DNA from: Streptomyces xylophagus
GTDB lineage: Bacteria; Actinomycetota; Actinomycetes; Streptomycetales; Streptomycetaceae
Assembly: GCF_000716435.1 (NCBI RefSeq)
Contig: NZ_JNWO01000002.1
Span: 496,001-560,000 of the forward strand
Direction of reading: 5' to 3'
DNA: 64,000 nucleotides
The notes under the pieces: model-generated
Told to the model about the DNA's origin: nothing
Seen by the model: the letters and a program-made list of their open reading frames with translations, nothing else
Database searches by the model: none
In this document: in pieces, positions 60,551-64,000 of the stretch
How the letters are laid out: each line of letters opens with the position of its first letter
Position numbering within the stretch: the first letter of the stretch is position 1
Position numbers and translations under genes: made by a program

Positions 60551-62191
60551 TCAACTAAGCCGTTTCGTGCGGACCGTTGAGCGGACCGGCAGGAGTACGG
60601 CGGACGGGCGTCCGGGGTCGTGGAACACTTCCTGGTCCGCCGCGCGGAGCGTCGTGGCGGTCGCCCTGGGTTCGCCGGTGCCGGGATTGCGGTTGTAGCG
60701 CGGGAACGCCCCGCTGGACACCTGCACCCGGATGCGGTGACTGCGCCGGAAGCGGTACGCCGTCGGCCACAGCCGTACCTTCGCGCAGGAGACCTGGTCG
60801 GCGTCGGTCAGACCGACCAGGCCGTCGCACACGTTCGTCGAGCGACCCTTGGCGTCCACGTCGCACAGCCGGACGAACACATCCGCATGCGGCAGGCTCG
60901 AGCGGAACCAGATCTCGGCGCCGACCTCACCGATCACCTCAACATCCGTGTCCAGTACGGCAGTTGTGTAGGTCAGCACGTCCGGCCGGGCTTCGAGCGC
61001 CGTGTTGTCGACGCGACCGCCCCTGACGCCGAGGGCCAGGCGCACCCCGCCGACGGCCGGGGTCGGTTCCGCCGGGTCGTAGTGGTAGCCGTCCGGCGCG
61101 GACTCGGCCGGTGTATCTGTGGAGAGGGTGCCGCCCGGGTGGAGATGGAAGCGCTGCGGGACGTAGCCGGGTGGCGGCCAGGACGGGAAGTCGCGCCAGC
61201 TCTCCTCACCCATGACGAACAGGCGGACCGGGGCACGCTCCGGTGGCTGCTCGCCGCGGGCGTGGGCCAGACCGAAGCCGAGGGCCTCGGCGGCTGCCGT
61301 GACGCCGACGCCCCTGGAGGTGTGCGACCAGGGGCCGACCGTCACCCGGGCCTGCCGCCCGGCCGCCTGCAGGGCCTGGTGGTCGCGGAGTTGACCGGGC
61401 AGGAAGATGTCGTACCAGCCACCGACCGAACTCACCGGTACGGCGATGTCGGCCACCCGGTCACTGTGGTCGAGCTCCGCCCAACGCGGCGAGTCGGCGT
61501 CGTGGGCCAGGATGTTCTGGATGTAGTCGGACCGGTGCCCCAGCGCGGCGACGTCGGCCTCGCCGAGCGGCAGCGTGGACATCGCGCGGCGGACCCGTCT
61601 CGCGCCCAGGAGTTGGCGCGGAATCGCCCATCGGCGTTCCTGGCCGGCGACCATGACGCCCCAGCCGAACGGCGTCTCCAGGGAGAACCCGTCCGCGCGG
61701 AGGAACTCCAGGGACAGCGCCGATTCCGACACCGCCGGGATCATCGCCCTTACCTGCGGCGGCAGTTGATCGGCGACCGCCCACTGCACGAAGCCGAGGT
61801 AGCTCATGCCGTACAGCACCATCGACTCGCCGAACCAGGGCTGCTTGATCACCCAGTCCACGGTGTCGAGACCATCCTCGCGCTCGTTCCGCAGGGGGTC
61901 GAAGGTGCCGCCCGAACCGAACGTCCCGCGTGTGCTCTGGATCAGCACCTGGAAGCCACGCTCCGCCAGCGGCCGGACCATCGGCCCCGCGGCCGCGCCC
62001 GCCCTGCCGTAGGGGATGCGCAGGAGCACGGTCGGCAGGCCGTCGCCGCCGGACTTCGGGGTCCAGCGGTCGGCCAGCAGGACGGTTCCGTCGCGCATCG
62101 GCACCCGTAGGTCGTGCGTGACGACCAGATCCCGGGTGAGCGGTGGAGGAAGGTGCAGCAGACGCTGAGTGAGGTGGCTGCCCAGGTTCAT
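60551..62191 (-). CDS. CocE/NonD family hydrolase (S15-like)
   Basis: A 546-residue cytoplasmic alpha/beta hydrolase. Nucleophile Ser is in LYGMSYLGFVQW, Asp in GGWYDIFLPGQLRD and His in GPWSHTSRG. The C-terminal jelly roll (VRLCDVDAKGRSTNVCDG and YRFRRSHRIRVQVSSGAFPR) is complete. No signal peptide, unlike the S15 member at 16.3 kb. GGAGGA precedes the ATG. Likely an acyl esterase or amidase of unknown substrate. The region 60375-60550 downstream has two copies of TGTCTAGTCC 15 bp apart. Confidence 0.9.
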   Translation of the reverse strand: MNLGSHLTQRLLHLPPPLTRDLVVTHDLRVPMRDGTVLLADRWTPKSGGDGLPTVLLRIPYGRAGAAAGPMVRPLAERGFQVLIQSTRGTFGSGGTFDPLRNEREDGLDTVDWVIKQPWFGESMVLYGMSYLGFVQWAVADQLPPQVRAMIPAVSESALSLEFLRADGFSLETPFGWGVMVAGQERRWAIPRQLLGARRVRRAMSTLPLGEADVAALGHRSDYIQNILAHDADSPRWAELDHSDRVADIAVPVSSVGGWYDIFLPGQLRDHQALQAAGRQARVTVGPWSHTSRGVGVTAAAEALGFGLAHARGEQPPERAPVRLFVMGEESWRDFPSWPPPGYVPQRFHLHPGGTLSTDTPAESAPDGYHYDPAEPTPAVGGVRLALGVRGGRVDNTALEARPDVLTYTTAVLDTDVEVIGEVGAEIWFRSSLPHADVFVRLCDVDAKGRSTNVCDGLVGLTDADQVSCAKVRLWPTAYRFRRSHRIRVQVSSGAFPRYNRNPGTGEPRATATTLRAADQEVFHDPGRPSAVLLPVRSTVRTKRLS

Positions 62192-62253
62192 CGGTGTCCT
62201 CCGTCAACTCCGGTGCCGGAAGCCGATGTTACGGCGGGTGGTGCGACGGCGAC

Positions 62254-62895
62254 TCAGATCAGTCCGGCCCGTATGGCGTACGAGACGGCATGGGCGCGAT
62301 TGCGGGCCCGCATGCGCTTCATGGCGCCGTAGAGGATGTACCTCACCGTCCGCTCGGAATAGGAGAGTTCCGTCGCGATCTCGTCGCACTGTCTTCCCTC
62401 GGCGATCAGGCGCAGTACGGCCGCCTCGCGCGGGCTCAGCGAAGCGCGGTCACGGGAGGCGGCGAGGATCTGCTCCTTCTGCGCGGAGTCCCGTGACCGA
62501 CGTGGGGGAGCGTGCCGGGCGGAGGGTTCGCTCCGGTCCTCGCCGGCCACCGCGCGCACCGTGCGGACGAAGACGTCGGGGCTGCAGAAGTCCCACCGCA
62601 CGACGGCGCGGACGCCCCGGTGCCGCGCCGCCGACACGTCGGCCTGCCACTGGTTGCTCACCACCAGCAGAAAGCGCGCGTCCGGTTCGTCGCACAGGCC
62701 GGGGAGCAGGTCCAGGACGGAGGCGTCCGCCACGTCCACGGCGACCACGATCGCGTCGGCCTCCCGGATCCTGTCGTGCGGCACTTCACGGAGCCGGGGC
62801 TCCATGGCGACGAAGCCGGCCAGTCCGGCGCGGATGAGGGGAGCGGGCGCGTGGATCGCCACGCGCAGGGTCTCGCCGCGTACTTGCTGAGGCAT
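62254..62895 (-). CDS. LuxR family regulator with degenerate receiver-like domain
   Basis: A 213-residue regulator. The C-terminal HTH is clear (LSPREAAVLRLIAEGRQCDE, then IATELSYSERTVRYIL). The N-terminal 120 residues have the alternating strand/helix pattern of a receiver (LRVAIHAPAPLIRAGLAGFV, ADAIVVAVDVADASVLDLLP) but lack the usual acidic pair and phospho-Asp context, so it is probably not phosphorylated. GGTGGGAG supports the ATG at 62895. Orphan, with no kinase adjacent. Confidence 0.87.
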   Translation of the reverse strand: MPQQVRGETLRVAIHAPAPLIRAGLAGFVAMEPRLREVPHDRIREADAIVVAVDVADASVLDLLPGLCDEPDARFLLVVSNQWQADVSAARHRGVRAVVRWDFCSPDVFVRTVRAVAGEDRSEPSARHAPPRRSRDSAQKEQILAASRDRASLSPREAAVLRLIAEGRQCDEIATELSYSERTVRYILYGAMKRMRARNRAHAVSYAIRAGLI

Positions 62896-63272
62896 GTGCT
62901 CCCACCTCGCACCTGGGGTCGTCCATGAGGTTCGGGAGGACGATGCTGTCACCGGGGACGTGCGCATTTCCGTGCCACGGGCCCGTCACCCGTCAACCGA
63001 GGGAAATCTGGCGCGAGTTGGCGAGCGACCCTGATCCAGGGGCGAACGTCACGACGGCCTCGGGCGGGAGATCCAACTCCCTGTACGGACCGGCAAGGTT
63101 GGCGGTTTCGCCTTTCACCGGACGAGGCGGGCGCGTGATCATTCCGTGGGAAGCGCGTTCTCACGCCCTTCGGATGCAGGCCCGCCTCTTCGTCGGCGTT
63201 CCCCGTCCACGGCCCGTGTCTTCAGAGGGCCGGTGACCGTCTCTGACAACTTCTAGCAACAAAGGTGGCCGC
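62896..63272. other. Gene-free divergent region
   Basis: 377 bp between the LuxR gene and the gene at 63273. The plus-strand ribosome-binding site AAAGGTGG lies before 63273, and the minus-strand GGTGGGAG before 62895. I see no other clear repeat or RNA element. Confidence 0.5.
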
Positions 63273-64000
63273 ATGATCGCGTCCATTGCCCTGTGCGTGG
63301 TGCTCGGCCTGCTCCTGCTCGGCGCCGTGTTGTTCCGGCGCAGCCGCAACTCCTCCTCCGAGCAGGGCCGTTCGGTGCTGTCGGGCGCCGAACGGAAGGT
63401 GCTCGAAACCGTCGCGCTGGGCCTGCGGGCCGTGGCCGCGGGGCGTCCGGACGGCGGGCGACCGCTGCCGGAGGTGTACGCGGTCGTCCACTCGGGGAAG
63501 CGGCTGACGTTGCGGCTCGCCGAGGCGGACCTTCACGCACCGACGCCATGGACCGCGGACGTCTCCGGGAAGGAGTGGTCGGTGGACACGGCGAACCTGC
63601 GGCGCACCGGCAACGGGAGCGGCGGGCCCACCCATCCGTACTCCCTGACCGTCACCCTCGGCCTCCACAGGGGAGAAAGGACGCTCGTCGACCTCTCACG
63701 GCTGAGCGGCCCGATCGCTCTGACGGGAGACGACAACGACGTCCTGCGCATGGCGCAGGCGCTGATCTCCGAGCTGGTCTCGGGGCCGGTCGGGACCCTC
63801 GCGACCGTCGTCCTGGTGGGCTCGGCGGCCACTCCCTCGGTGACCGACGGACTGGGCGCGCGATCGCCCCGCCTGCACACCGCGGCCACCCGGGGCGAGG
63901 CACTGGCCGTCGGAGAGAACACGTCGTCCGGCGGCGGCCTGAGCCAGTCGGCCCTGCAGACCCTGTACATGGGCAGGGACCGCGGCGCGGCGAACGCTCG
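63273..64000 (+). CDS. Membrane-anchored protein, N-terminal part (3' truncated by window)
   Basis: An open frame of 242 codons runs to the window edge without a stop. It starts with one transmembrane helix (MIASIALCVVLGLLLLGAVL) followed by basic residues RRSRNSSS. The next 200 residues (ERKVLETVALGLRAVAAGRP, PEVYAVVHSGKRLTLRLAEA, PWTADVSGKEWSVD, then LVDLSRLSGPIALTGDDNDV) resemble the large N-terminal region of Streptomyces membrane proteins that often continue into LysM or BTAD/SARP-type domains. AAAGGTGG precedes the ATG. The C-terminal domains cannot be judged here. Confidence 0.7.
   Translation, partial: MIASIALCVVLGLLLLGAVLFRRSRNSSSEQGRSVLSGAERKVLETVALGLRAVAAGRPDGGRPLPEVYAVVHSGKRLTLRLAEADLHAPTPWTADVSGKEWSVDTANLRRTGNGSGGPTHPYSLTVTLGLHRGERTLVDLSRLSGPIALTGDDNDVLRMAQALISELVSGPVGTLATVVLVGSAATPSVTDGLGARSPRLHTAATRGEALAVGENTSSGGGLSQSALQTLYMGRDRGAANA

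Noticed and set aside
1..64000. Prophage, CRISPR array or polyketide/peptide synthetase cluster
   Set aside because: No regular spaced repeats, no phage structural genes and no carrier-protein or synthetase domains were seen on either strand.

Overview
The window is a high-GC actinobacterial chromosome segment, almost certainly Streptomyces. Signs include a strong G/C bias at third codon positions, many GTG starts, GTGA/ATGA start-stop overlaps, leaderless promoters, a LAL-type LuxR regulator, MmyB-type HTH regulators, Tat-exported enzymes, sugar ABC importers without their own ATPase, and roadblock/LC7 proteins. No rRNA, complete tRNA or CRISPR array is visible. The content is typical of a chromosome-arm or accessory region: catabolic modules, regulators and a few mobile-element scars.

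Layout. 0-7.2 kb: end of a cytokinin-dehydrogenase-like flavoprotein, then a leftward unit (acyl-CoA-dehydrogenase-like flavoenzyme, SDR, LAL regulator) divergent from an FAD monooxygenase. 7.4-13.5 kb: SMI1 protein, a MarR/MFS efflux pair sharing an operator, a Fic-like toxin-antitoxin pair, a degenerate Nudix protein and a two-component system. 13.6-18.3 kb: TDT-family transporter, DUF6884 protein, GlxA-type regulator and a secreted S15-type hydrolase. 18.5-24.3 kb: a toluene-4-monooxygenase-like soluble diiron monooxygenase operon (alpha, gamma, Rieske ferredoxin, effector, beta) with no reductase gene, facing an epoxide hydrolase, a double-YCII protein and a sulfite-oxidase-like molybdoenzyme.

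24.6-38.6 kb is a redox-enzyme island: four aldo/keto reductases, two SDR proteins, a Tat-exported flavodoxin lipoprotein, an MFS exporter, a DsbA/MBL/SnoaL operon and three paralogous MmyB-type regulators. Two kinds of conserved promoter element link the regulators to reductase genes. One is a 26-bp inverted pair with matching -10 boxes at identical spacing. The other is an exact 21-bp motif placed 42 nt upstream of two ATG starts.

38.7-47.6 kb: an orphan Tat-dependent binding protein, a LacI regulator, a sugar ABC importer lacking an ATPase, and a large secreted GH78 rhamnosidase, which together suggest rhamnoside use. 47.6-48.8 kb is an integration scar: the 3' half of a tRNA plus a decayed tyrosine integrase. 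48.9-53.5 kb: a double-Mop molbindin, an unusual glutamine-amidotransferase/methyltransferase fusion followed by a second methyltransferase, an M24 peptidase-like protein and a MOSC protein. 53.6-58.2 kb: a GH2 glycosidase and an HSL-type esterase, divergent from a LacI regulator around a strong palindrome. 58.2-60.4 kb: a compact group of roadblock-type proteins without the GTPase and kinase of a conservon. 60.5-64 kb: a CocE-type hydrolase, a LuxR regulator and the start of a large membrane-anchored protein that runs off the window.
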